Source of the DNA: Rhodocyclaceae bacterium | Lineage (GTDB): Bacteria > Pseudomonadota > Gammaproteobacteria > Burkholderiales > Rhodocyclaceae | Assembly: GCA_006218025.1 (NCBI GenBank) | Contig: VBWA01000029.1 | Coordinates: 1-64,000 of the forward strand | Length of the DNA stretch: 64,000 bases | Direction: 5' to 3' | In this document: positions 18,563-27,144 of the stretch, piece after piece | How positions within the stretch are numbered: position 1 is the first letter of the stretch | Layout: the number at the start of each line of letters is the position of its first letter | Position numbers and translations under genes: made by a program | The notes under the pieces: model-generated | The model's input: only the letters and a program-made list of their open reading frames with translations | The model's database searches: none | What the model was told of the DNA's origin: nothing

Positions 18563-19647
18563 AATCGCCGTCTTACCAGCGCCGACTTCTAGCCGTCGTT
18601 CTGCCGGCCTTGCTGCTGCTGGCGAGCCTGCCGGCCCGCGCCGCCGACACGCTCTACCTCTACAACTGGAACAACTACATTTCCGAGGACACGGTGCAGC
18701 GCTTCGAGGCGCATTGCCGCTGCCGGCTCAAGCAGGACTACTACTCCGACAACGAGGAAATGCTGGCCAAGCTGGAAGCCGGCGCCGTCGGCTACGATGT
18801 CCTGGTGCCCACCGGCAATGCCGTCGAATCGCTGGTGCGGCGGAATGCGCTGCGCGAGATCGACCGCGCCCGCCTGCCCAACCTGCGCAACATCAAGCGC
18901 GAATTTCTCGACACATGGTTCGATCCGGGCAACCGCTACTCGGTGCCCTACGCCACCTCCGTCACGCTGATCGGCTTCAATGCCAACAAGATGCAGGAGC
19001 TCGGGCTGCCCACCGACAGCTGGGCGCTGATCTTCGAGCCGAAGCACTTGAAGAAGATCAAGGGCCGCGTCACGGTGCTCAACAGCCAGCGCGAGCTCAT
19101 GGCGGCGGCGATGCGATATCTCGGCCATTCGGTGCAGGAGCACGACCCCGCAAGGTGGGAGGAGGCCAAGCAGGTGATCCTGCGCGCCAAGCCCTACTGG
19201 GCGGCGTTTTCCAACAGCACCTACATCAAGGACCTGGCCATCGGCACCATCTGGGTCGCTCACGGCTATTCGAACGACATGTGGCGGGCGCAGCAGGATG
19301 CCGCCGCGGCGAAGCGGCCCTTCGCCATCGGCTTCGCCACGCCGAAGGAAGGCGCGGTGCTGGCGGTGGATAATTTCGTGCTGCACAAGTCCGGCCGCCG
19401 GCCGGACCTGGCGCACCAGTTCATCGACTTCATGCTCGCCGGCGAAAACGCCGCCGACGTCTCCAACCTGATCGGCGCCGGCAATCCCAATGGCGCCGCG
19501 ACGCCGCGCATCCTGCCCGAGATCGCCGCCAACCCGGGCATCTTCCCGCCGCCGGCCGAATTGCAGCGGCTGGAAATGCTGAGGGACTTCGATCCGAAAC
19601 TGCGGCGGACTCTGTCGCGGATGTGGACCGAGATCAAGGTTCGGTGA
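18559..19647 (+). CDS. potD: Periplasmic polyamine-binding protein (PotD/PotF type)
   Basis: About 362 residues with a Sec signal peptide (LLAVVLPALLLLASLPARA, cleavage after ARA) and the spermidine/putrescine-binding fold starting 'DTLYLYNWNNYISEDTV'. Further hallmarks are 'YDVLVPTGNAVESLVRR', 'YSVPYATSVTLIGFN' and 'AVLAVDNFVLHKSGRRPD'. It delivers the substrate to PotBC. The GTG start overlaps the potC stop by four bases. The signal-peptide region contains an exact copy of the bipartite 21-bp motif (18567-18587). Spermidine versus putrescine cannot be decided. Confidence 0.88.
   Translation: MKSPSYQRRLLAVVLPALLLLASLPARAADTLYLYNWNNYISEDTVQRFEAHCRCRLKQDYYSDNEEMLAKLEAGAVGYDVLVPTGNAVESLVRRNALREIDRARLPNLRNIKREFLDTWFDPGNRYSVPYATSVTLIGFNANKMQELGLPTDSWALIFEPKHLKKIKGRVTVLNSQRELMAAAMRYLGHSVQEHDPARWEEAKQVILRAKPYWAAFSNSTYIKDLAIGTIWVAHGYSNDMWRAQQDAAAAKRPFAIGFATPKEGAVLAVDNFVLHKSGRRPDLAHQFIDFMLAGENAADVSNLIGAGNPNGAATPRILPEIAANPGIFPPPAELQRLEMLRDFDPKLRRTLSRMWTEIKVR
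18567..18587 (+). repeat. Bipartite 21-bp motif, exact copy
   Basis: GCCGT, CTTA, CCAGCGCCGACT, inside the potD signal-peptide region. It is in a different frame from the copy in the AddB-like gene (read as S-P-S-Y-Q-R-R-L). Confidence 0.85.
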
Positions 19648-19883
19648 CGCTGATCTATGTCGGCACTGGCGCTAAGGCGATTTATGTACTTGTGGCAACG
19701 CACTGCAATATCGATCCGCGATTCTTCAATCCCGATGGGCTTGCCGAGCTCGGTGTTTTGGGCTATGACGATGGAAGATGCGCTCTGCCGCCTTCGTCGC
19801 TTCCATGGCAGAAATGCAATTGCCCTCATCGAAAAGCGTCGGCAGCACTATGCCTGCCGTACCTATTCTTCAAAGGAGACATC
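19648..19883 (+). other. Non-coding stretch upstream of the HAD lipoprotein gene
   Basis: Short open frames run through this 236-bp interval on both strands but none has a convincing start, ribosome-binding site or family match. The composition is more AT-rich than the flanking pot operon, as in the following gene. It probably holds the promoter of the HAD gene. Confidence 0.4.
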
Positions 19884-20453
19884 ATGCGTACCTTTATAGT
19901 TGTTCTGCTGGCTATCGTGGGGAGTGGTTGTGCGCGACTACCGGCGCAGAACGTTCCTCCCGCACGACAGACAAAGGCCGTCGTGTTTGATATTGACGGA
20001 ACGCTAACTCCGCAGGTATTTGCCATTTTCGAAGCGCGCGAGGACGCCGCGAGGGCCGTACGTATCTTTGCCGACAAGGGCTACAAGATCATCTATCTCA
20101 GCAAGCGTTTCAGCTGGTTTCAGTCTGGAGTGCCTGGCTGGTTGCACAAGCATGGCTTTCCTGAGGGGAGCATCCAGTTATCGCAAAGCGACTACGATGA
20201 TGAGCATGCGCGTGACTTCAAGTTGAGGATATTGAAGAGCTTTAAGTATCGCGGTTGGAAAGTCCAGTATGCATACGGTGACTCGGCCACGGACTTCGAA
20301 GCCTATGCAGACGCGAAGATTTCTCATGTCTTCGCACTCCAGCGCCGTGGCGAGGACAAGTGCGAACATGGCAGCTATAAGGAATGCTTGACGGGCTGGA
20401 CTCAGCACTTGGACTTCATTGCGAAATCGGTGCCGTCTGTGCTGGATGACTGA
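19884..20453 (+). CDS. HAD-superfamily (LNS2-like) predicted lipoprotein
   Basis: A 189-residue protein with a lipoprotein signal (hydrophobic segment ending 'AIVGSGC', lipobox Cys about residue 16) and a HAD domain starting 'AVVFDIDGTLTP', with both catalytic Asp residues. 'GYKIIYLSKR' (motif II) and 'YAYGDSATDFEAYADA' (acidic motif) follow. The arrangement resembles the LNS2 phosphatidate-phosphatase-like group. It should be membrane-anchored, probably on the periplasmic side, and act on a phosphate ester. A good ribosome-binding site (AAAGGAGA) precedes the ATG at 19884. Its base composition looks lower in GC than its neighbours, suggesting transfer. Confidence 0.78.
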   Translation: MRTFIVVLLAIVGSGCARLPAQNVPPARQTKAVVFDIDGTLTPQVFAIFEAREDAARAVRIFADKGYKIIYLSKRFSWFQSGVPGWLHKHGFPEGSIQLSQSDYDDEHARDFKLRILKSFKYRGWKVQYAYGDSATDFEAYADAKISHVFALQRRGEDKCEHGSYKECLTGWTQHLDFIAKSVPSVLDD

Positions 20454-20686
20454 CTGCCTCGTTCGTCAGTCGCGTCATCTGGTCCATGCTCAAACGCGGC
20501 CGCGACCACCAACCCGATTCGCCAGCAAAAAGATGTTGAAAGTTCGGGAGAGATATTCAGGGTCGAATTGATTTCCATGGCAGCATGAATCGCCGTCCCG
20601 CCAGCGCCGACTCTTGGAACGACCAATGCTGCGCGAACATGACCGAAGTCCATCCCGAATCGTTGTACATGCGAAGGAGACCAAAC
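20454..20686 (+). other. Intergenic stretch carrying a copy of the 21-bp motif
   Basis: No supportable gene. It contains one exact copy of the recurrent bipartite motif (20592-20612), the only copy in this window lying outside a coding sequence. The ribosome-binding site of the next small gene (GAAGGAGA) is at its right end. Confidence 0.45.
20592..20612 (+). repeat. Bipartite 21-bp motif, exact intergenic copy
   Basis: GCCGT, CCCG, CCAGCGCCGACT, between the HAD and LiaI-like genes. Confidence 0.85.
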
Positions 20687-20866
20687 ATGCGATCCCGCTC
20701 CAATCTCGGTGCCTATATCCTGATCGGCCTGGGCACATACTTTCTGTTGTCGAAGTTCGGATGGATACCGAGCCTCGGTCCCCTGATCGCGGAGTGGTGG
20801 CCCGTCATTCTCATCATCGTTGGCGTTTCCATGCTGATGCGGCGGTCCGATCGCGACAAGGGCTAG
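20687..20866 (+). CDS. Small LiaI/LiaF-like two-helix membrane protein
   Basis: A 59-residue protein with two hydrophobic segments, 'LGAYILIGLGTYFLLSKFG' and 'WWPVILIIVGVSMLMRR', the pattern of the LiaI-LiaF-like transmembrane region (DUF5668 type). In LiaF and related envelope-stress proteins this module is the membrane anchor; here it stands alone. The start is fixed by GAAGGAGA seven bases upstream of the ATG at 20687. Function is unknown. Confidence 0.7.
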   Translation: MRSRSNLGAYILIGLGTYFLLSKFGWIPSLGPLIAEWWPVILIIVGVSMLMRRSDRDKG

Positions 20867-20905
20867 ATTTCGCCGGCGCTCGCGCAAGCAAATCGTTGCC
20901 CTGCC

Positions 20906-21916
20906 ATGCCAAACGAGATTCAGGCCTTCCACCAGCAAGTCAATCACGCCCGATTCCAAGGTCAGGCGGCGGGGCATTACGAGAGCTTCTTCCTGCGGGC
21001 CAATCATCCGACCCGGCCTCTGGCGTTCTGGATCCGCTACACGATTTTCTGTCCGCGGGGTTTGCCCGGGAATGCGGTGGGCGAGCTCTGGGCGGTTTTC
21101 TTCGATGGCGAGACCAACCGGCATGTGGTCGCCAAACAGGAATATCCATTGGCCGACTGCCTGTTCGATACGGCGGGGTTCGGGGTCCGGGTCGGCACGG
21201 CGACGCTCGGTCCGCATCGCCTGCAGGGGGCGGTCGCGAGCAGGGGACAGGCATTGGCGTGGAACCTGGCATTCGAGGGCGAGTCCGCGCCCATCCTGCT
21301 GTTGCCTTTCAAGCTGTACCAGGGCGGCTTCCCCGCGGCGAAAAGCCTGGTGAGCTTGTCGCTGGCGCGCTTCGGCGGCGGCTTGTCGGTGAATGGCGAA
21401 GCGATCGACGTTACGGGTTGGGTGGGGAGCCAGAACCACAATTGGGGCAGCCGCCATACCGATCTCTACGCATGGGGCCAGGTGGCGGGTTTCGATACCC
21501 ACCCGGAGAGTTTTCTCGAGGTCGCGACGGCGAAGTTGCGCATCGGCCCGTTGTGGACGCCGCCGCTGACGCCGCTGGTGCTGCGCCACGGGCAAAGGGA
21601 ATACGCGCTCACCGGGCTGGTGCAGGGGCTCCGCGCGCGCGGCTCGTTCGGCTACTTCCACTGGGAATTCAGGTCGGAAACGGCCGAGGTCGCGATCGAG
21701 GGAAGGATATCGGCGCCGCGCGAGGCATTCGTCGGCCTTGCGTATCGCAACCCGCCGGGCGGCGTCAAACATTGCCTCAACAGCAAAATCGCGGCGTGCA
21801 CGCTGCAGTTCCGCGACAAGCGGACCGGCAGCACGGAGATTCTGGAAACCAAAAGCCGTGCCGCATTCGAGATATTGACCAGCGATCCGAACCACGGCAT
21901 CGCAATTTCAGCCTAG
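20906..21916 (+). CDS. AttH/CrtC/tocopherol-cyclase-like lipocalin-fold protein
   Basis: A 336-residue soluble protein with no signal peptide. Recognisable family stretches are 'PTRPLAFWIRYTIFCP' near the N-terminus and 'GSQNHNWGSRHTDLYAWGQV' in the middle. They match the double-lipocalin fold shared by AttH-like proteins, hydroxyneurosporene synthase (CrtC) and tocopherol cyclase. Those enzymes act on isoprenoid or carotenoid lipids, but no carotenoid gene is nearby, so the substrate is unknown. It starts 39 bp after the LiaI-like gene. Confidence 0.65.
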   Translation: MPNEIQAFHQQVNHARFQGQAAGHYESFFLRANHPTRPLAFWIRYTIFCPRGLPGNAVGELWAVFFDGETNRHVVAKQEYPLADCLFDTAGFGVRVGTATLGPHRLQGAVASRGQALAWNLAFEGESAPILLLPFKLYQGGFPAAKSLVSLSLARFGGGLSVNGEAIDVTGWVGSQNHNWGSRHTDLYAWGQVAGFDTHPESFLEVATAKLRIGPLWTPPLTPLVLRHGQREYALTGLVQGLRARGSFGYFHWEFRSETAEVAIEGRISAPREAFVGLAYRNPPGGVKHCLNSKIAACTLQFRDKRTGSTEILETKSRAAFEILTSDPNHGIAISA

Positions 21917-21977
21917 GGATTCAGCCGTCGCGGCGCCGGGCGTAGAATCCTTGCTCCCGGGGTGCGGAGGAGGTGCC

Positions 21978-22253
21978 ATGAAATATCACATCGAGAAGCA
22001 GGGCGACGAAGTTGTGATCCGTTTCGAGAAACTGGGCAATCAGGCCCAGGCGGTGGTCGCCGCCATGGGCCGCTGCCGGCAAAGCGCATGGGCCTGCCCC
22101 TCGGGTGAGTGCATGAAGATCGCCGGCATGGAGACCAGTGGCGACGGGGATGCGCTGGCGGTCAGGCTGAAGCCCCGGGGCGATTCCGAACTGAGCATTG
22201 CCGGCCTCGGCGAGTGCCTGAAATATCAGTTGCCCAAGGAAATCCAGGACTGA
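21978..22253 (+). CDS. Conserved-looking 91-residue protein with four cysteines
   Basis: A small soluble protein, not recognised. It has a cysteine cluster (CRQSAWACPSGEC) and a fourth Cys near the C-terminus ('GECLKYQLPKEIQ'), a possible metal or disulfide site. The start is well supported by GGAGGAGG five to six bases before the ATG at 21978. It lies between the AttH-like gene and the bacteriohemerythrin gene, both plus strand, which might hint at a redox-related role, but this is only context. Confidence 0.6.
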   Translation: MKYHIEKQGDEVVIRFEKLGNQAQAVVAAMGRCRQSAWACPSGECMKIAGMETSGDGDALAVRLKPRGDSELSIAGLGECLKYQLPKEIQD

Positions 22254-22401
22254 TTGCCGCCGGGCGGCGGCCGCCGAAAACAACTCCTGTCTACAAGGTT
22301 GTTATTCCGTCGGCCTTATCGCAATATATGCGCATGAAGTAGATTCCCGGTGTCCGCGACGGGCGCGGGGGAAATCCCGACAATTCTCCGGAAGACAGAG
22401 C

Positions 22402-22869
22402 ATGGCGATGGCATGGGCGAGCTACCTGGAAACTGGAATCGAGGTAATCGACAATCAGCACATGCGAATTGTCGATTACATCAACCGGCTGGAGGAAGCA
22501 ATCAACGGGTCGGACAAGAGCCTGGTCGGGCTGGTGCTGGTCGAACTGGAGGATTACTGCCTGTCGCACTTTGCCTTCGAGGAACATCTGCAGGAGCAGG
22601 CCGGGTACAAGTTCGCAGCGGAGCACAAGGCCACCCACGAGAACTTCGCCAAGCGCCTGGGGAAGTACCGGGAGAAGTACAAGGCCGGAGAAGATGTCGC
22701 CCAGCAGCTGCACAGCATGCTCAGTACCTGGCTGGTGCACCACATCAAGCGCGACGACATGGCCTATGTGCCGGATGTGACGGGCGGTATCGACCGCATG
22801 AACGGGGACAGGCAGAAGGGCGACTGGCTCACCCGCTCGGTCGCGGGTTTCTTCGGCAAGGACAGCTAG
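22402..22869 (+). CDS. Bacteriohemerythrin
   Basis: A 155-residue non-heme diiron O2-binding protein. Iron ligands are visible in order: 'EVIDNQHMRIVDYINRL' (His), 'HFAFEEHL' (His, Glu, His), 'EHKATHENF' (His residues) and 'WLVHHIKRDDMAY' (His, Asp). Such proteins bind O2 reversibly and serve in O2 sensing, storage or delivery in microaerobic bacteria. An insert-free single domain with a short tail means it is soluble rather than a chemoreceptor part. Convergent with glnD, with only six bases between stop codons. Confidence 0.92.
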   Translation: MAMAWASYLETGIEVIDNQHMRIVDYINRLEEAINGSDKSLVGLVLVELEDYCLSHFAFEEHLQEQAGYKFAAEHKATHENFAKRLGKYREKYKAGEDVAQQLHSMLSTWLVHHIKRDDMAYVPDVTGGIDRMNGDRQKGDWLTRSVAGFFGKDS

Positions 22870-22875
22870 GCAGGG

Positions 22876-25449
22876 TCAAACCTGCAGCACGGTCAGCAGG
22901 TCCTGTTCCAGCCTGACCAGTGTGGCCGTCTGCGCCAGTTCCTTGCCGCTGATGAGGAAGACGTCCTCGACGCGTTCGCCGAGCGTGGCGATCTTCGCAG
23001 TGTGCAGGGTGATGCCGTGCTGGCCCAGCACGCGGGCGATGGCGTACAGGAGCCCCGGCCGGTCTGCCGCGCTGATCGACATCAGGTACTGGCTGCCGCG
23101 CTCGTCGGCGCGAATGTCCACTTCCGGCGTCACCGGGAAATGGCGCACCTGTCGCGACAGGCGTCCGCTGATGGGCGCCGGCAGCGGCGGCAACTGCTCG
23201 AGTTGTTCGGTGATGTCGTGCTCGATCAGGCCGATCATGTCGCGATAGGGCTGGGTGGCGCCGAAGGCAAAGATCACGAAACTGTCCAGCGCATAGCCGT
23301 GGCGCGTGGTGTGGATCTTGGCATCGACGATGCTGTAGCCCAGGCGCGCGAAGAAGCCGCAGAGGCGGGCGAACAGCAGGGGTTGGTCCTGCACATAGAC
23401 CATCACCTGCAGGCCGTCGCCCATCGGGTTGAGGCGCGCGCGCACCACCGGTTCCGGGCTCGACGGGCGATGGTAGAGGGTGCGCGTGTGCCAGGCGATC
23501 TCCTCCGCGGCGTGGCGCATGAAATAGCCGGTATCGAACTGGCTCCACAATTCGAGTTCGACGTCCGGACGCAGTCCGTAGTAGCGCAGGATGCGCCGCG
23601 CCTCTTCCTGCCGTTCGGAGACGCCGGTGAGCTGCAGCACCGCAGTGCCCTTGAGGACGCCGGCGGTCATGCGGAACAGGTCTTCGAGCAGCTTGCCTTT
23701 CCAGGCGTTCCACACTTTCGGGCTGGTGCCGCGAATGTCGGCCACCGTCAGCAGGTAGAGCGCGGTGAGGCGGCGCACGGTGCCGACCCGGCCGGCAAAG
23801 GCGAGGATGACTTCGGGATCGGCCAGATCCTGTTTCTGCGCCACTTGCGACATGGTCAGGTGCTGTTCGACGAGGAAGCCCACCAGATCGGCGTCGTCGC
23901 CGGTGATGCCGTGGTCGCGGCAAAAGCGCGCGGCGTCCTTCTTGCCGAGCTGGGAGTGGTCGCCGCCGCGGCCCTTGGCGATGTCGTGGAACAGGGCGGC
24001 GATGTACAGCAGCCAGCGCTTCTCGAAGCCGGCCATCAGGCGCGAGCAGAACGGGTACTCGTGGGCGAACTCGGGCATCGCAAAGCGCCGCAGATTGCGC
24101 ATCACCTGCAGGATGTGCTGGTCGACGGTGTAGACATGGAACAGGTCGTGCTGCATCTGTCCGACGATGTGGCCAAAGGCCGGCAGATAGCGGCCCAGGA
24201 TGTCGTACTGGTTCATGCGCCGCAACGGACTGATCAGGTGCTGCTGCTGGAACAGCTTGAGAAACAGCGCGCGGTTTTCGGGATCGCGGCGAAACTGGGC
24301 ATCGATGCATCCCTGCGCGCGCCACAGGGCGCGCAGCGTGCGCGGCGTCATGCCCTTCAGCTCCGAGCGCTGCATTTGCAGCAGGAAGCATTCGAGAATG
24401 GCGCGCGGATGGCGCTGGAAGACGTCTTCCTCGCGCACGTCGAGATGCTCGCGCACCATCTGGAAGTCGGCATCGATGATGATCGGCGGCCCCGACGGCG
24501 CCGGCAGCAGGCGGTCGGCCAGGATCTGCATGACCAGCGCATTGAGCTGGGTCACCAGTTTGGCATTCTGGTAGTAGCGTTGCATCAGCACTTCGGAAGC
24601 GCGCTTGGTCTCGGTCGCCGTGATGCCCATGGCGCCGGCGAGCTTCTCCTGGTGGTCGAACAGCAGCCTGTCCTCGCGGCGGCCGGCGACCAGATGCAGC
24701 TCGATGCGCAGGTCGCGCAGCAGCGCGTCGGTGCGTTCGAACTGCCGTACCTCGGGCGTCGTGATCAGCTTCGCCTGCGCCAGCGATTTCCAGTCATCGC
24801 CGATGCCCGCCGCGCGCGCCACCCACTGGATCACCTGCAAGTCGCGGCGGCCGCCGGGGCTTTCCTTGCAGTTGGGTTCGAGGCTGTAGGGCGTGTCGTT
24901 GAATTTGGCGTAGCGCTCGGCCTGCTCCAGCTGCTTGGCCCTGAAGAAGGCTGCGGGTTCCAGCGAGGCGTTGTAGCTCTGCTCGAAATCATCGTAGAGC
25001 CCACGCGCCCCGGCAAGGTAGCGCGCCTCGAGCAGCGAGGTCTTCACCGTGATGTCGGATTCGGCCTGATCCAGGCACTGGTTGATGCTGCGCACGCTGT
25101 GGCCGATGTCGAGGCCGATGTCCCACAGCAGGCCGATGAGTTTTTCGAGGTGCGGCGCGGCGCACGACTCGTGGGTCGCGCTGTCGTCGTCGGGCAGCAG
25201 GATCAGCAGGTCGACGTCGGAGGCAGGGTAGAGTTCGCCGCGCCCGTAGCCGCCAACCGCCGCCAGCGCGCAGTTGCCGGGCATGGCCAGTGCGGTCCAG
25301 ACTTCCTGCAGCACGCTGTCCACCAGGGCCGCGCGCCCGCCAAGCAGGGCCGGGCCATTCCTCTTTTCCCGCCAGGCAGCGGTCAGTGCCTGCTGTCCGG
25401 TGCTCAGGCGCTCCCGCGCGGCGGTCGCCAGATTGCGTAGTTCGCTCAT
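22876..25449 (-). CDS. glnD: Bifunctional PII uridylyltransferase/uridylyl-removing enzyme
   Basis: An 857-residue nitrogen sensor that adds UMP to PII proteins when glutamine is low and removes it when glutamine is high. Domains in order: nucleotidyltransferase with 'AVGGYGRGELYPASDVDLL' (about residues 65-85), the linker region 'NCKESPGGRRDLQVIQW', an HD hydrolase with 'ALFHDIAKGRGGDHS', and two C-terminal ACT domains ('QVMVYVQDQPLLFARLCGFF' and 'YLMSISAADRPGLLYAIARV'). All catalytic motifs look intact. It lies 22 bp downstream of map, likely in one transcript. Confidence 0.95.
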   Translation of the reverse strand: MSELRNLATAARERLSTGQQALTAAWREKRNGPALLGGRAALVDSVLQEVWTALAMPGNCALAAVGGYGRGELYPASDVDLLILLPDDDSATHESCAAPHLEKLIGLLWDIGLDIGHSVRSINQCLDQAESDITVKTSLLEARYLAGARGLYDDFEQSYNASLEPAAFFRAKQLEQAERYAKFNDTPYSLEPNCKESPGGRRDLQVIQWVARAAGIGDDWKSLAQAKLITTPEVRQFERTDALLRDLRIELHLVAGRREDRLLFDHQEKLAGAMGITATETKRASEVLMQRYYQNAKLVTQLNALVMQILADRLLPAPSGPPIIIDADFQMVREHLDVREEDVFQRHPRAILECFLLQMQRSELKGMTPRTLRALWRAQGCIDAQFRRDPENRALFLKLFQQQHLISPLRRMNQYDILGRYLPAFGHIVGQMQHDLFHVYTVDQHILQVMRNLRRFAMPEFAHEYPFCSRLMAGFEKRWLLYIAALFHDIAKGRGGDHSQLGKKDAARFCRDHGITGDDADLVGFLVEQHLTMSQVAQKQDLADPEVILAFAGRVGTVRRLTALYLLTVADIRGTSPKVWNAWKGKLLEDLFRMTAGVLKGTAVLQLTGVSERQEEARRILRYYGLRPDVELELWSQFDTGYFMRHAAEEIAWHTRTLYHRPSSPEPVVRARLNPMGDGLQVMVYVQDQPLLFARLCGFFARLGYSIVDAKIHTTRHGYALDSFVIFAFGATQPYRDMIGLIEHDITEQLEQLPPLPAPISGRLSRQVRHFPVTPEVDIRADERGSQYLMSISAADRPGLLYAIARVLGQHGITLHTAKIATLGERVEDVFLISGKELAQTATLVRLEQDLLTVLQV

Positions 25450-25471
25450 GCGGCCACCTTGAGCGGCCCGC

Positions 25472-26281
25472 TCAGGGATGGATCCGGATGTGGGCCGGGC
25501 AGGGTGGGGCGCCGGCGGACAGGGTCATCACTTCGACGCCGGTTTCGGTAACGCAGACGGTGTGCTCGAATTGTGCGGAAAGGCTGCGATCCTTGGTAAC
25601 GATGGTCCAGCCGTCCGGGAGTTCGGATATCGCCGCCTTGCCGGCATTGATCATCGGCTCGATGGTGAAGACCATGCCCGGCACCAGCAAGGGGCCGTCC
25701 GTGGCCTTTCCGTAGTGGAGCACCTGCGGTTCCTCGTGGAAGTTGCGCCCGATGCCGTGGCCGCAGAACTCGCGCACCACGGAAAAACCCGCGCCTTCGG
25801 CATGTTTCTGGATCGCCGCGCCTACCGCGCCGAGATGCACGCCCGGCCTGACTTGCGCGATGCCGACCCACATGCATTCGTGCGTCATCGACACGAGTCG
25901 CTTGGCGAGGATCGACGCCTCGCCGACGCAGAAGGTGCGGCTGGTGTCGCCGTGCCAGCCGTCCTTGATGTTGGTGATGTCGAGGTTGACGATATCGCCT
26001 TTTTTCAGCGCGCGGTCATTGGGGACCCCATGGCAGACCTGATGGTTGACCGATGCGCAGATCGACTTGGGATAGGGCGTGTAGCCCGGCGGCGCGTAGT
26101 CGAGCGGGGCGGGGATGCAGCCCTGGACATTGACCGTGTAGTCATGACAGAGGCGGTCGAGCTCCGCGGTGGTGACGCCCGGCTTGACGAAAGGCTCGAT
26201 GTAGTCGAGGACTTCGCCCGCGAGGCGACAGACGACCCGCATCGCGGCAATGTCTTGGGCGGTTTTTATGGAAATGGCCAT
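25472..26281 (-). CDS. map: Type I methionine aminopeptidase
   Basis: A 269-residue enzyme that removes the initiator Met from new proteins. Metal-binding residues can be seen: 'CHGVPN' (substrate His), 'DIVNLDITNIKDGWHGDTSRTF' (two Asp), 'CGHGIGRNFHEEP' (His), 'FTIEPMI' (Glu) and 'FEHTVCVTE' (Glu). It is placed opposite rpsB, the arrangement common in proteobacteria. The C-terminus is slightly longer than in E. coli Map. Confidence 0.95.
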   Translation of the reverse strand: MAISIKTAQDIAAMRVVCRLAGEVLDYIEPFVKPGVTTAELDRLCHDYTVNVQGCIPAPLDYAPPGYTPYPKSICASVNHQVCHGVPNDRALKKGDIVNLDITNIKDGWHGDTSRTFCVGEASILAKRLVSMTHECMWVGIAQVRPGVHLGAVGAAIQKHAEGAGFSVVREFCGHGIGRNFHEEPQVLHYGKATDGPLLVPGMVFTIEPMINAGKAAISELPDGWTIVTKDRSLSAQFEHTVCVTETGVEVMTLSAGAPPCPAHIRIHP

Positions 26282-26382
26282 GAACGCAGGACTGGATTGG
26301 GGAAACCCATTTTACCCGCTGGCCGCCTGCGGCGCGCGGCGAAGGCCGGATTCCGGCGCGGCGACACAAGTCCTCTGCGACT

Positions 26383-27144
26383 TCAGAAGAACAGGCGCTG
26401 GCCTTTGCGGAAAAACTCAACCGCGTAGGCGAGTTGTCCCTGTGGGTATTCCTTGCTCGCCACCGATTTCCGCTCGACCTGGTAGGAAAGGTCCTCCGAC
26501 AAACGGCCGCAGAATTCCGTCATCCCTTCCATGAGACGGCTGCCGGGGTAGGCGTTGAGCAGCAGATGGTAGGGCGGGCAGGAGTCGCACATCCGCACCG
26601 CACCCACTATCGGCGAGCCGATGATGGTCAGATCGCCCACAATCGGCGTCAGGTAGCAGGGGCCGGCGTCCACGCCGATGGACAGCCCGATGCCCTCGGG
26701 CTCGTTGCGCATGTTGGCGACAAACGCGGGATAGTAATAGGTGCGGAAATTGTCCATCACGGAACAGCAGAAATCGAGCACGGTGTCCATGTGGTCGGTA
26801 AACGGGTTCTCCACCAGCCAGTAGCAGATGAAGCCATCGCCGGTGAACTTGTCGAACCAGCCGCCGTGGTAGTGCAGGACGGTGCGGAATTCGGCCACGA
26901 AATCGTCGAGGATCTTGGCGTATTGCGGGATGTCGATCGATTCCTTGAGCACGCAGGACGAGCGCCGGATATCCACGGTTAGCACGATGGCTTCGATGGC
27001 CGAAACTTCGGTGATGGCTTTCCTGATGGAGGGGGAGACGTTGGTCCGCGTCGGATCGAAGCGATCGAGCGGCGCGTGGCTGCGAAACTGGCGGTCGGCG
27101 TCCTCGCCGTCGGGAGTGAGGCGATTCACGGCAAGCATGCTCAT
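26383..27144 (-). CDS. Stand-alone class III nucleotide cyclase domain protein
   Basis: A 253-residue protein with one class III adenylate/guanylate cyclase catalytic domain. The first metal-binding motif reads 'IVLTVDIRRSS' and the second 'WFDKFTGDGFICYW' carries the conserved GDG and Asp. There is no transmembrane or sensor domain, only a short N-terminal extension of about 45 residues. It may make cAMP or cGMP; the substrate-specifying residues are not clear enough to choose. It is transcribed divergently from rpsB. Confidence 0.72.
   Translation of the reverse strand: MSMLAVNRLTPDGEDADRQFRSHAPLDRFDPTRTNVSPSIRKAITEVSAIEAIVLTVDIRRSSCVLKESIDIPQYAKILDDFVAEFRTVLHYHGGWFDKFTGDGFICYWLVENPFTDHMDTVLDFCCSVMDNFRTYYYPAFVANMRNEPEGIGLSIGVDAGPCYLTPIVGDLTIIGSPIVGAVRMCDSCPPYHLLLNAYPGSRLMEGMTEFCGRLSEDLSYQVERKSVASKEYPQGQLAYAVEFFRKGQRLFF

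Noticed and set aside
19266-19829. 187-codon minus-strand frame partly opposite potD
   Set aside because: Mostly antisense to a strong gene; no recognisable family and no good start.
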